A stretch of 64,000 nucleotides of DNA. It comes from Corinectria fuckeliana (lineage: Eukaryota; Ascomycota; Sordariomycetes; Hypocreales; Nectriaceae). Location: the NCBI GenBank assembly GCA_019137255.1, contig WPDH01000008.1, positions 62,001-126,000 on the forward strand, written 5' to 3'. Numbering within the stretch: position 1 is the stretch's first letter; each line of letters begins with the position of its first letter. Positions 45,987 to 57,160 of this stretch are shown in pieces. Below the pieces are notes generated by a model. The model saw only the letters and a list, made by a program, of their open reading frames with translations. It searched no databases and was not told where the DNA came from. Both the position numbers and the translations under genes were made by a program.

Positions 45987-47746
45987 GCGTCTGGGGGGGT
46001 GTTCGGGCAGCCTTGGAAGGAATGAGACGAAGCGGGAAGTCTGCGGGAATTAGCTGGCATCGAGATATGGACTTGGGTCAAACTTAAAACCAGCCTAGCT
46101 TTTGCGATGCTTCAATGCGACTTTCGAGCTGCCTTTTTTAACTTGACTGTCCCGAACCGACTGGTTGGGTCGTCCCACAGAGTGACATTGGCTTAGAAAG
46201 GGGGGGGGGGGGATGGAAGATGCTACCATGTAAGAGCATGGATTCCGCAGCGAGTATGCATAACGTGAACTAGGGAGGGGTATATCACCACATGTACGAA
46301 AGAGGAGAGGCGCACGTTGGAAAGAAATACCATTGAGTAACAGCGATTGAAGACGACTTATAAAGCACACATAGCTGTAACTGGGACGTCGGTGTCAAGG
46401 TTACGATCGCACATCGGGCGCAAGGTGCAACGGTGCACATGGCCGAAGGTCGGAGTTTTAAATGCGCAATTCAATTGACTGGCTGACCAACTGGCCGACT
46501 TGCGATTCAGTTGATTGCCTGATTGACTGACCAGCTTACAGTTGGTTGCCTAATTAAAGACATTTACGCCACTTACACAGGCGGGTGCTGCCGAAGCAAC
46601 GCCTCACAATGAATTACATAACGAAGTTCAATTCTGAATAACCCAGCCAATCCGCCTTTGCTCGGACGACCAAACAAGTCAAGTTGACATATTAGATACT
46701 TGGAAGTCGATTCAGTTTGGAGGGGATTTTCGTAGATTTTGTATGCTTTTTGTTTTCACAACTCAAGGCTAATGTAGGGTAGATCTTCTTCGCCTAGAAA
46801 TGCAACCCCGCAAAAACTGCAGGCTACACCTACACCCATGCAGGAAATGGGTGTTTTTCAGCATTGACAAACTCGCTTGAAATAGCTCTTGAACTATTGA
46901 AATGTTTCAGAATAATAGGGACTCTTGGAAATTGGGTTTGTATATTTCTTTTACTATTTATAAGTTATATTAAGCGGACCTGCTAGTGTTGAAAGACAAC
47001 TAAATACTCCTGTTAATCCACAGGGATGATAGTATGTCTACTGCCTAGGTACCTCTGCATATAACTTCGAGTAGGAAGATACCTGGCTCTGTCTGACGGT
47101 CATTTGATCAAGGCACGCGCACTCCTTCCGAAGTAGAGCCGCTGGGAATCCTGATTGACTTTGCCTTTGCATGGCGTTGACGCGTTGTGCATTGCGTGCG
47201 CATTGCGCATTGCGCATTTACGACATTCCTAATCTGGCCATTTGCCTGGTTGATATGAGGCCGGGACGTACCTAGAGCCAATACGGCTAGAGCGCGGGAG
47301 AGCCCCGACAACCGCCGGCCAGATCTACGGGACCCCCACTTCCCCGTCGCGGGCAGTTCCATTCTCCATTCGAGCACATGGAGGTGGAACGCCAGCATCG
47401 GTACGGAGTACATGTAGATTACTCCGTAATTCCGCATGACACACCCCCGCCAAGGGCGAGGACAGTACATATCTCGTGCGTATGCAACTAGTAGATTACT
47501 GCCTACGGGAGGTGACCTAGGTATGCAGCTCCGTGCAAATGCCGGGATGGACGGGAATGGCGGAGCCAGAGGAGCAAGCTAACTTCTTACTCCGCAACTT
47601 TAACCCAGCGTCCTCTTCCCCAGTTCAAACCGTGAGAGAGGCAACATCAACACCACGAGTACAGAAAACGTCTACGAAACACCGCCCTCCCACCCAAGCA
47701 GCTACTTTGCCACCCACGCCGTGTTGCCAAACGATACATCTCCGAA
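45987..47746. other. Intergenic with AT-rich island
   Basis: From about 46440 to 47060 the base composition turns clearly AT-rich compared with the flanks. It holds repeated TTGACTG/GATTGACTGACC-like words at about 46465-46545 and a short hairpin at 46832-46854. A poly-G run lies at about 46199-46212. No gene seen. The last part (47500-47746) is the OPT gene leader. Confidence 0.5.
46832..46854. repeat. Short inverted repeat in the AT-rich island
   Basis: A perfect 8-bp stem (ACACCCAT at 46832-46839 against ATGGGTGT at 46847-46854) with a 7-nt loop. It could be the end of a degraded small inverted-repeat element, but no target-site duplication was found. Confidence 0.45.
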
Positions 47747-49951
47747 ATGGCCGTCGAAGAGACGTTCCGGCCCACGTCCTTGACGCCGTCAATGGTGCTG
47801 GTCGGGACACTCTTGGGCTCCGTCGTCTGCCTGGCCAACACGTACTTCGGGCTGCGAGTCGGAGCGCTCGACACCATGTCCACCTCGACCGCGCTGCTCG
47901 CCTTTGCCGTCTTCAAGGGCTTGCTGCCGCGGCTGCCTCTGGATCTGACCCCCACCGAGAACGCCGTGGTGCTGACAATTGCTTCGTCCATCGCAGGTAT
48001 GCCCGTCGCCGCCAGCCTGACCAGTGTCGTGCCCGCATTCGAGCTTCTCCGGCAGCCAGAGGAGGGCGGTCCGCGACGGTTTTCCACGATGGAGCTCGTG
48101 CTATGGTCACTTGGGGTGTCGCTGTTCGGCGTCGTCTTGGCCGTTCCGTTCCGCAAACTGTTCCTTCTCCAGGAGAGGCTGTGCTTCCCTGGTGGCTACG
48201 CAACGGGCGTCCTCATCGGCGTGCTTCACAACGATGCCGAGACGGCGCAAAGGGCCCAGGAGGACAAACACGGTAGGGATACCCCGTCAAGTAGTGTGGA
48301 TGCGGGGTTGGAAGATCTCCCCGAGAATGCAGACCTCGACGCCAATCAAGCATCCGATGGCGGGTCTGACTGGGGTTCCAAGATCAGCATAATTGCCCGG
48401 ACCTTTGCTGCTGCCGCCGTCTATGTAAGCACCTCTTCCTATCAGACACCATCATTGCTTGTCCGACTCCTCTCTCCCCTCTCTAGGTGATAGCCTCATA
48501 CTTTCTTCCCGTCCTGTCGCAGATCCCCGTCTTTGGTACACGGGCTGCGCGAGAATGGCTTTGGTACGTCACCCTATCCCCCGCCTTCACTGCTTTCGGA
48601 ATGGTCGTGGACCCCTCGGTGACATGTGCAACGCTCCTGGGCGCCATCCTGGGCTGGGGCATTTTGTCACCGATTGCAAGGACCTCTGGCTGGGCTCCAG
48701 GCCCCGTGGGTAGCATGGAGACGGGCGCCCGCGGATGGTTGCTCTGGATAAGCATCAGCTTTCTCCTCGGGGACGCCGTTATTCGCGTCGCCGACCCAGC
48801 CCTCCGCAGCGCCTCGAAGCTCATCAACAGATCTCCCCGCGACAGCCAGGCCAGCTGGAGACATCGCAATCCCGGCGACCAGGGCAGCGAGCAGCAACCA
48901 CTCCTCGCTCCCAGCTACGGCGACAACTCACAGGCCTTGTCGGCACCAGTCGCCGGAGACCCCGACACCGACATCGACCCGGCCGTGGACCGAGATACGC
49001 GCGACCAGCTGGTGTCGAAAGATGCAGTGTCGTATGGGCTGCTTGGGTCATCCTGCCTCTGCTTGACCTGCACGATGCTTGTATTTAGGGGTGAGATATC
49101 CTTTGGCGTCGTCGTTTCCGCCATTGCAGTTACGCTTCCCTTGTGCGCCATCGTTATCAGGTCCGTCGGCGAAACCGACACGGCCCCAACGATGGGCTTG
49201 AGTAAGACTTCCCCCACGCCACTTCTCTCCCCCATCACCGCTAAGCGAGTCTAGGCAGTGCGTGCCAATGCCTCTTCGTCCTCACGATGTCCCATGCTGC
49301 CCGAGACGGACTCATGTCGATGGCTGCGGGAGCCATCATCGAGGCGGGGCTCTGGCAGTCAGCCGTGCTCATGACGGACTTGAAAACGGCCTTTTTGGTC
49401 CAGGCGTCTCCGAAAGTCATGCTCAAAGCGCACCTTCTGGGATCCGTCATCGGCGCTTTCATCGGGAGCGGCTTGTATCGACTATCCACCGCGGTCTACA
49501 CCATCCCCAGCACCAGCTTCTCCGCGCCGCTTGCGTACGTGTGGGCAAACACGGCGCGATTGGCAGACGGCGGAAGCCTCCCGGGAGGCGTCTGGCCCTT
49601 CATGGTCGCATGCTTCGGCGCGTCTGCCTGCTTGCGAGTGGTGAGCCTCGCAGTTGGTCGGAGACGGTGGAGGGCTTGGCTCCCCAGCGGGGTCGCCATC
49701 TCTATCGGTCGCATCTCCTGCTCGCTGGCGTTGGCCGATGTCGTGAGGCTAACTGGTTCACAGGCATGTACGTTACACCCCAAGTCACACTTGCGAGGCT
49801 CGTCGGCGCAGGACTGCGTCATCTCTCTATGCACTACTACGATGTCTCCGAGGTGTCCCTGGTGTCAGCCGCGACTGGCTTCATCCTCGGAGAAGGCACG
49901 CTCGGGTTTATCCCGACGCTCTTGGGGGGTTTGGGTGTTCCTCACGTCTAG
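47747..49951 (+). CDS. OPT-superfamily transporter, YSL-like clade
   Basis: Exons 47747-48424, 48487-49201, 49255-49707 and 49764-49951 encode 677 residues. The first three junctions are canonical; the last intron has a weaker GTCGCA donor but a CTAAC branch point and restores the frame into GMYVTPQVTLARLVGAG. The N-terminus has the family motif with NTYFGLRVG just after the first helix, followed by many hydrophobic helices and a long hydrophilic loop (about 176-215) and a second acidic loop (about 310-375, DPDTDIDPAVDRDTRD). The C-terminal helices (SAATGFILGEGTLGFIPTLL) match the OPT core. OPT proteins move oligopeptides, glutathione or metal-chelate complexes with protons at the plasma membrane. 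The substrate is unknown. Confidence 0.87.
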
Positions 49952-50250
49952 TGATGGTGTCAAATGGGTAGGCTCAAGATTGGGACTAGCCGAGACGATT
50001 GAGATGGGAGAATGTGACAAAAGCTGGGACTCGTACGCTTACATTGATGTAAGGGAGGCATTCCAATAAAGCGCTGCTCGCCAACCTGAACAGACCTGAC
50101 CTTTGTTGATGGGAGTGACGAGATGCTATTGTTCCCTCAAGCCACACGACGCCTCGAATATTCTTAGATTTATCCATCGACTTCTATCGCGCTTTCTCCT
50201 CAATTGCTCTGCGTTTTACCTCAACTACCTGGCATCCTTGCGAAATATGA
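49952..50250. other. Short intergenic gap
   Basis: 3' region of the OPT gene. No feature beyond the relic that begins at 50251. Confidence 0.4.
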
Positions 50251-50578
50251 CGGTTCCTATCCAGATTCGGGTTTGCATCTCAAGAGGCCTGGTATGACCT
50301 CTACACGATTAACCTAAAAGCGCCATACCTCGCCCTTGTAGACGACATTGAGCACCGTGACGTGACGCGCATCGTTTTGACCCACCAACTCCGCCACTTA
50401 CACGCCGTCTTCTTTGTCCCTGGTAGTAACAAGGCATTCAGTTCCTCTTGGCCCGAGACCCTGTCCGCCCTTTGGGACTTTGACAAAGAAATCGCTGCTG
50501 CGCTAAAGGACATCGCGACACTCGGCGTGCTTGTGCTTATGGACCAAGCGCAATTTAGGATCCCGGCCTTCAATTCAG
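50251..50578 (+). pseudogene. Orphan coding fragment without start
   Basis: An open frame beginning directly after a TGA reads like folded protein (FASQEAWYDLYTINLKAPYLALVDDIEHRDVTRIVLTHQLRHLHAVFF ... LGVLVLMDQAQFRIPAFN) for about 110 codons, then turns into low-quality sequence before the stop at 50664. There is no ATG in this frame and no upstream splice partner was found, so it looks like the surviving C-terminal part of a dead gene. The family is not recognised. Confidence 0.45.
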
Positions 50579-53001
50579 ACCAAGGTAGATTGGTCCTGGT
50601 GGCTGCAGCCTCTCCTCCCTTGTGCCCCCGAGCGTTCAGTCGCCGTGGAGATGGGTCTTGGTGACTTCTGTTCCACTAGGGACGGGCAGGACGTGCGAGT
50701 ACACAACGCCGCCCACGCACGCGACGTCGCATCGTTGAGCGAGCAAGCCAAGCTCGCAGAGCAGGGCCTGGGCGTCAGCGCCGTGGCAATCCTCGCGCGC
50801 TGGAGCTCTTCGCTCGACGAGAGAGCAGTCGACCCGACGCATGGGGCGAGCGCCATCTCCACCGCGCTCTCAACGGACCTGGCAGAGGAGAGGTGCTGCA
50901 AGGGCGAGAAGCTGAGGTCTGGGCGTACGGGCACACATTGCAAGTTTGACTTGCTCGCGGAACGAGGTACGGAGGCAAGGCCTGTGACGCTGGTTGCAAA
51001 CCAGAGAGGGTGTTGCTTCCAGCAAGCGGAAGGCTTTGATGGCTGGAGAGGTGAAGAGGTAGAGAGGCTAATAGATGTTAGATGATGCGACGGCATGGTG
51101 GTGACGGGTTGGGGGCTGAATGGACGCACATGCGGTTTACGTCCCCTTCTTTTCAATTGCTAGTCTATGAACAAAAGATGACATCAATCAGCGGGTTTGC
51201 CTCGTAGATACCAGTGGGCCGGAGAGTGCAATGAAGATGCACCTCCGCAGAAGAGCAGAATAACCGCCGAAGTCCTTGCCCACATGAATCAGCAGTGCGT
51301 CCTTTCTCGATCCCAATGAACCAGGCTTGCATCAAAGCTCGTTCTTGGACACTGGACAGTCCCAACCAGCCAGGTCCCCATCAGAGCTCTCCCTCGTAGT
51401 CCCAACTTCCGCATCCGTCATGCCGTTTCTTTTCTCCCATACTCCACAGCACCTTTAATGGCTAGGCGGATAAAGCGCTCCTCCTCGGTCGTAAGCGACA
51501 ATAGGAAAAGAAGTGGTCGCCATTGTCAGGTGTTGCTCGGAATCCCTGGCGTCCATCATGCATGCCCTTGTACTGCTCCGGTCGGACATCACAGGAACAG
51601 ACCTTAAACAAGATCAACTCCCTAGCAAAAATGTAGGGAACGTGCCCGGGTGGGATGCTGTTGATGAGCATCGCATCCGATGGCAAAAAGGGAGACTGTA
51701 GGCGTCAGCTTGGAGGTAGCGTTGAGTGTAGGCCTTTCTACACAAACCTCCATCTCCGAAGTCAAGTCAACTTGGATCCTTTGTCCTCTGGGTGTTCGGT
51801 AAAAGAAGTGGCCGCGTTCTTCCAAGAACGGCGAGTTGGGCAGTCCAAGCAATTTCATCTTCACACAACTCGGGCCGACAGAAGCAGAAACGAGCAAGTC
51901 AACATGCTGCGTTGCAACACCGTTAGTTATCCATAGAATTCCGTGCACTAGTAGGAACAGGTACCTCGGTGCATCTGCCTAGCTGGAGGTCGCTCTAGAG
52001 GGCTAATCCGCCGGCGACAACGATTGCTCGCCGTATTCGTCGATGGACTCGAGATGGCTGATCACGTCCACCGCAGCATATTCTAGGTACTGGCGGAGGA
52101 AACACATGATGAACTAGCAAGGTTGACTGCGAAGGGTGCGTAGGAAGATCGACTGAGACTGGTGGATGTGATATCGGGATCTAGATGCGAAGGTGAGCCA
52201 TCTTGTACAGCGCCATGATATTGTTTTCCCATATCTCTTTTAGCTGCAGGCTGATAGTCAACGGAGGCGACTGTCACCTCTGAGGAGCTGCAGAGTTGAC
52301 AAACATGATGCTTGGTAGATGCAAGCTGCATGCATTATGAGAAAGTAGACAAGCAACTGCAAATGACTAACAAATCGTAGATTGCGGCATTCTGCGCTCA
52401 GAGAGGAAAGCAGGGAGGAAAGCAGGGAGGAAAGCAGAGAGGCAACCACAAAGCGTGACCACGGACCGCTATATCTTGCGCTCGGGGAAGAGAAAAACAG
52501 GCGAACAACTACAGCTGGTGACCATCATAGCGCGGGGCACGGCATTTTGCCCGCGTCAGGGAGGGATAGACATACATTGTTTCGCAGTGTGTCTTTTGCC
52601 GGCTTCGCTGAGGTGGTGTCAACACAAATTTGCACGAGACACCATCTCCACTGTACGAGAGGCGGTGTCAAATTAGTCGCGAGTGCTGGTGAATAAAGGA
52701 AAAAACGTTGAGGAGGAGGCGGTGTGCTCGTTAATGTGTCAATGATCCGGACTGGCATCAATACGCCTTTGGAGAAAGAGCCGTTGGACTAGAAGCGATG
52801 GCCGCAATGGAAGCGGACACACAATGATCAAAGAGAGACGCTGTGATGGTCCTCCCATCTGCACTACATAGGTTATAAATGCCTTAGTCTTCTTCACCTT
52901 ATGATGCATAAAAAGGAGGATCTATGGTTTGTCTCACTTTATGCGGGCATCTAGGCTTAAATAAAAGTGCTACCAGCTAGAAATGACTCTTTCCCAGGAA
53001 T
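50579..53001. other. Gene-poor region
   Basis: Frames on both strands at 50531-51156 overlap each other and do not look like proteins. A 12-bp repeat is listed separately. No supportable gene. Confidence 0.45.
52403..52438. repeat. 12-bp tandem repeat, three copies
   Basis: Unit GAGGAAAGCAGG, the third copy with one change. Not inside a recognised gene. Confidence 0.9.
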
Positions 53002-53500
53002 TTATTGCGGGCGGTCTTGGACCTGTTCTTTTCGAACATTACTATACAGTCCATCGACTACGATGTCCCAGACGGGCTCCTCAATACGACATTTGAAGCT
53101 TTCCAGTCTAGAGAAGATCTCAGCTCCAACTGCACGATTCCGGACAGATGCCGCGGAGCCTGGCAACTCTTGCCGTTTCCTAATCTCCACCTGCATGTCG
53201 TCGTCGAAGGCCTCGAAGTATCTTCGTGCAGTCTAGGACTCTCTGGTTCCTGCCAGCTATCAGCAATGACGTGTCAAACCCGCAGACAGCAAACGTTCCT
53301 CCCGATTTCCTCTTGGCCTCAGATTGGGCGACTCTCCCATTGTGGCTTCCCAGGCGAAGGGCGGGTGGCCGCCGAAAAGGTCAGTATCCTGTCCTAGTCC
53401 CTACTGCGCACCGGCTTTTGGAAGCTTACATGCAGCTGCGCGCTCGCTTTCGTGGGAAATAAGAGGGTACTGTTCTGGTCGGTGATTATTAGGACGATGG
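53002..53500 (-). pseudogene. Gene relic with two protein-like blocks
   Basis: On the minus strand 53002-53232 encodes 77 residues of folded-looking protein (ARRYFEAFDDDMQVEIRKRQ ... IEEPVWDIVVDGLYSNVRK) ending at a stop, and starts right after a CTAG acceptor-like sequence. Upstream, 53285-53410 encodes a second block (DLFGGHPPFAWEATMGESP NLRPRGNREERLLSAG) in a frame that the available GT sites do not join in phase. The two blocks look like adjacent exons of one conserved gene now broken by a frameshift, although an unrecognised splice pattern is possible. Confidence 0.45.
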
Positions 53501-55189
53501 ACGATGGGGGCAATTCGTTTTGATGTCAATTAATTTAGTCTCAATTTCTTTTTGGATTTCCTATAGTCTATGTTATATAGCGTATGGAAATGAGTTCAAA
53601 AATGGTTACAGGGCACGCTGCTGGGCTTCCGTTCTCCCCAACGACAGAGCTTGCCGTTGCCATAGACTGCCTAGAAAAGTCTCGAGCGCTGCATGTAAAC
53701 CAAGCTTGTCCTACACTACGCATTAGGGGAATGAGCAATTTGCTTTGCCGCAGATAGTCATGGGCAATCAGCATTCCCTGAATGCAGCTTTACTGTGTTG
53801 CATATGCCAGCATCGATGACGTCTCTCGACGGTGACGACCAAGAGATCGACCAGGAACAGAAGAGCGGCAGTATCTTTTGGTACCTGGGACTGTTACATT
53901 ACATCTAGCATGGTGTCCTAATCCCTGCGTTGTTACTTATACTTGAGGAGTACAACTGTCCAGTTGAAAGTGTGCTATCAGACCGGTCGGAATATAAGCC
54001 ATGTGGTATTACACGAGTCCTCCAATTTGGGTGTCAGGTGTGGTGAGCTCATTGATTACCCCCCGCTTCTGCAATCCCGCGCCCGAGAAAAGGTTGAGAG
54101 GAGCATCGGCGTGGAAGGGGACGGAAGGTCACTGTAGCATCAAGAGGTTGGATAAAGTAGACTGTACGGGAAAACATGGAGAAAACGTTCCCGACTGGTA
54201 CGGTACGTAGCTGCGACATCTAGTGCCATGGCAAAACGCGGGATAGAGATTAGAAAGATAAGCGAGCAGAGGCACTGGGCGACAGGGGCCAAAAGAGCAT
54301 CCACCAGTCGGGGACTTTTCCTCTAGTTTCTGAGTACAGGAGTCAAAAATGAGTTTCTGTGTGTCTCAGTGGCTTGTGGCCGTGGGAGCGTTCCGGTGCG
54401 AGTGAGAGCAAGACCGACACTGATTGCGAGCACGAAATTCGTACGTGGAACAAGGTACAAAGATCCTGGGGGAAGGCTGATGTGCTGAACTTGTTGATAC
54501 CTTGAGGCAGCCGTGGACGCTCAAGCCACCGGCCGGCGATCCCCCCCGTTTGCTTGCTTGCCTACTCCGTACACGATCGATAAGGACATGTGCGAATTCA
54601 CTGGCGCATGGCTAATACGCATCGATGATAGGGTCGATCCGGGTGCTCTGAGTCTCCACCCGCATTTTTGTGCCGCCGCATTGCTTTTGGCTGAAGCTGC
54701 GGCTGGTCATCACGCGTTGCGCCGGCTTCCCGGGCGGCCAGCCTGACTTGTACCTCGCCATCCAGCCACCGCCTGGTCGGCTACGGCCCGACGCTTTGCG
54801 GCTTGTACTGGCGGGAGTGAGTCTCCGTCGTGGGCTGCGCCTTTTGGCCCAGTTGGATCGGTGAAGAAGACGGCAATTTCATAGCACGCCATGATTACGG
54901 GGCCAAGGTATCCTTCCGTAAGTGCGGCATTAGGCGTCTCAGAACTGCCTTGCTTACCACTCTGCCCAGGAAGTGAGGTAGCACAGCATGCTTACCAGGG
55001 CTCCGTGATTGCGAATCCATGAGGATGGAGGATCGAGTGCAGCTGTTATTCGGCAGTTCTGCTCCCCTCAACCGGGTTCGCCCCGTCATCATTTCTCACC
55101 GGATTTCTCCTTTGTCTTGGCCTTCCCCAAAGAGTCACCTCCCAGCCAGCCTCCCACCATCATTGACCGTTGCAACTGCTAACTGTCCA
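53501..55189. other. Gene-poor region
   Basis: No supportable gene or repeat. Small frames near 54510-54890 are short and biased. Confidence 0.45.
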
Positions 55190-57160
55190 CTCATCTAGAG
55201 ACACGCCGAAGCCGAAGTCGAAGTCGAAATCGAAGCAACCCCATATCCGGACCTCTTCTGCCAGATTGCCATCGAGTAGGTATTCGACCCCTTTCTTGCA
55301 TGCTACTCGTGTCTTCATGCTGAAGTATAGAAACAAACCGGATACTACAAGATCGGCTCACATCTAGTTTCTGAGTCTCGGGCCTCGCTTGCTGGATTCC
55401 CTCCGTCAAGATCGCCCAGTCGAGGTAAGTAGCATCGGGAGTGATGCCGCGAGTCGTTTACTTACATGGCTGGGAACCAGGTTCTCGCGGCGACCACTCC
55501 TTTTCATTTGCTTGGCCTCGAGATCATCACCATCAACCTGGCCATCCATCTCGCCCGGGTTACCTCACATTACCTACCCAACTACCTTGCTTCAATGGCG
55601 TCCTCTTTCTGGATGCGTCACGCCTGGCATTTACCACAACGAGCGATGGGACCAGTGGTGACTTGTGCCCAGAGGAACTTTCTCAGGCTGTCTTACGCTA
55701 ACGATACGTCAGTTTGCAAGCTGAAGTCTGCGAGACCTTCAGCTCGAAGTGATGTCGACTCGCAGCGACCTTGCGTTTGTCTGGACAGGGTCGCCACTGT
55801 TGCTGCAGCTTACAAGAGCCATCGGACTGACCCTGACTTCTTTAACAGGGCCGAAACTCTCGGTCTTGTGACAGATGAGCAGCGGCCGAAGAATGGTTGA
55901 CACATTACGTCGCTTCTTTTCCGCTGGCAGGTCTTTCATACTGACATATACTCTATACTTTAGAACTACCATCCAGCGAAATGCGAAATCTTACGTTGAC
56001 CTTCTGCCCTACGGTCGAAACGGCTTCCTCTTCCGCGCTACAACTTGTGGATGGGCTGTACCAAGACCTTGACTGGAGTTATGCCCCTGGACGAAGATGA
56101 TTCGCGAACGACGTCGACAACGACCCTTACACGCTGCCGTCGACATCCATTGTCATTTGTGGCATAGGCAGCGTGGTGAAACCGAACCCCGCCCTCGATG
56201 ATACCGATCGCTACAAGATGGAGTGGGAGGTCGAGTGAAGGAGACTAGCTGTTCGGGTCTGGGATGTTGATGTCAGCCTTGGTCGACTAGAGAACAACGA
56301 AGATACCTTTGAGAACTTGGTGCCTTCTAGAGCCATCGTCCTTGAATGGCTGGCAGATTCTCCCGATCAAGGCTTAGATCTCAGTTGGCTCATCGACTTC
56401 GACAACGCGGAGGAGCTCGAGCTCCTGGACGCCTTGTCCTTTGGAGCGTCATGGTAAGTCTTTGTGATGGGATCTGTGCCGCCTCTTGAAGTATGCTAAC
56501 TAAGAGAAACAAGATACTGCACCCTCCAACCATCCGGGTATGGTCGGCTTGAGGGAGTGGTTTGCCCCCTTGTCGCAGCAGGTGCTTGATGAAAACGATG
56601 GCGACAACGATTGCAACGTCTTCACAAGCCAGGCGAGTCGGTGTCCCTTTTCCCATGAACGCATAGCGAACCAGTCGTTGCTTACAGTTCGGGCAAGGTC
56701 ATGTACCCGACTCTTTGGTAATGGCGCTCATCTTGCGGAAAGACAGGAGTGCAACGGAGGAAAGATGACATGAGCACCACACGGTAGGTTGTACTGGGCT
56801 TCCCCGAAGCTGGCACGTTTAGTTTACAAACATCCGACGCATTCAATAGGACTTCTCTGGTCTTGGTGATCAAGGGCAATGCCGACGTCCCCAGGGAAAG
56901 TCGACCGAAGCTTACGACTTACACACTTACACACTTACACACACACCAAGGCGACTTCACTACCCAAGACAACTTGCGGCGCGCACCCAGCACAGGCATC
57001 TCTTTGTCTCTATAGTCCCATGGTTGGTAATTTCGGCCGAGAATAGTACAAGAATGCCAAGTTTGTCTTTGCAGTTGCCCCGTATCCTTTCAAGCATCAC
57101 GAAGTCTAACGGAAACCCGACAGGCAATCGGTCATCGCTTTTCATGGGAGTATTCCGTGA
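55190..57160 (+). pseudogene. Decayed multi-exon gene with in-frame TGA codons
   Basis: The best-preserved part, 55981-56453, is one continuous frame (MRNLTLTFCPTVETASSSAL, DGLYQDLDWSYAPGR, STSIVICGIGSVV, RLAVRVWDVDVSLGRLENNED, AIVLEWLADSPDQGLDLSWL) broken only by TGA at 56098 and 56236. It ends at a good donor (GTAAGT at 56454), with a CTAAC branch and acceptor about 60 nt later. Another clean block follows at 56788-57015 (VVLGFPEAGTFSLQTSDAFN, SLVLVIKGNADVPR). Upstream blocks at 55441-55895 lie in alternating frames. Both TGAs could have arisen from CGA by C-to-T change. The original function is not recognised; hydrophobic/acidic alternation suggests an F-box- or LRR-like fungal protein at most. 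Confidence 0.6.

Noticed and set aside
50531..51156. Overlapping long frames on both strands
   Set aside because: Neither shows folded-protein character beyond the relic already listed, and each contradicts the other.
56920..56947. ACACTT/ACAC microsatellite as a telomere-like repeat
   Set aside because: Only a few short units inside the decayed gene; it does not match the fungal TTAGGG repeat.
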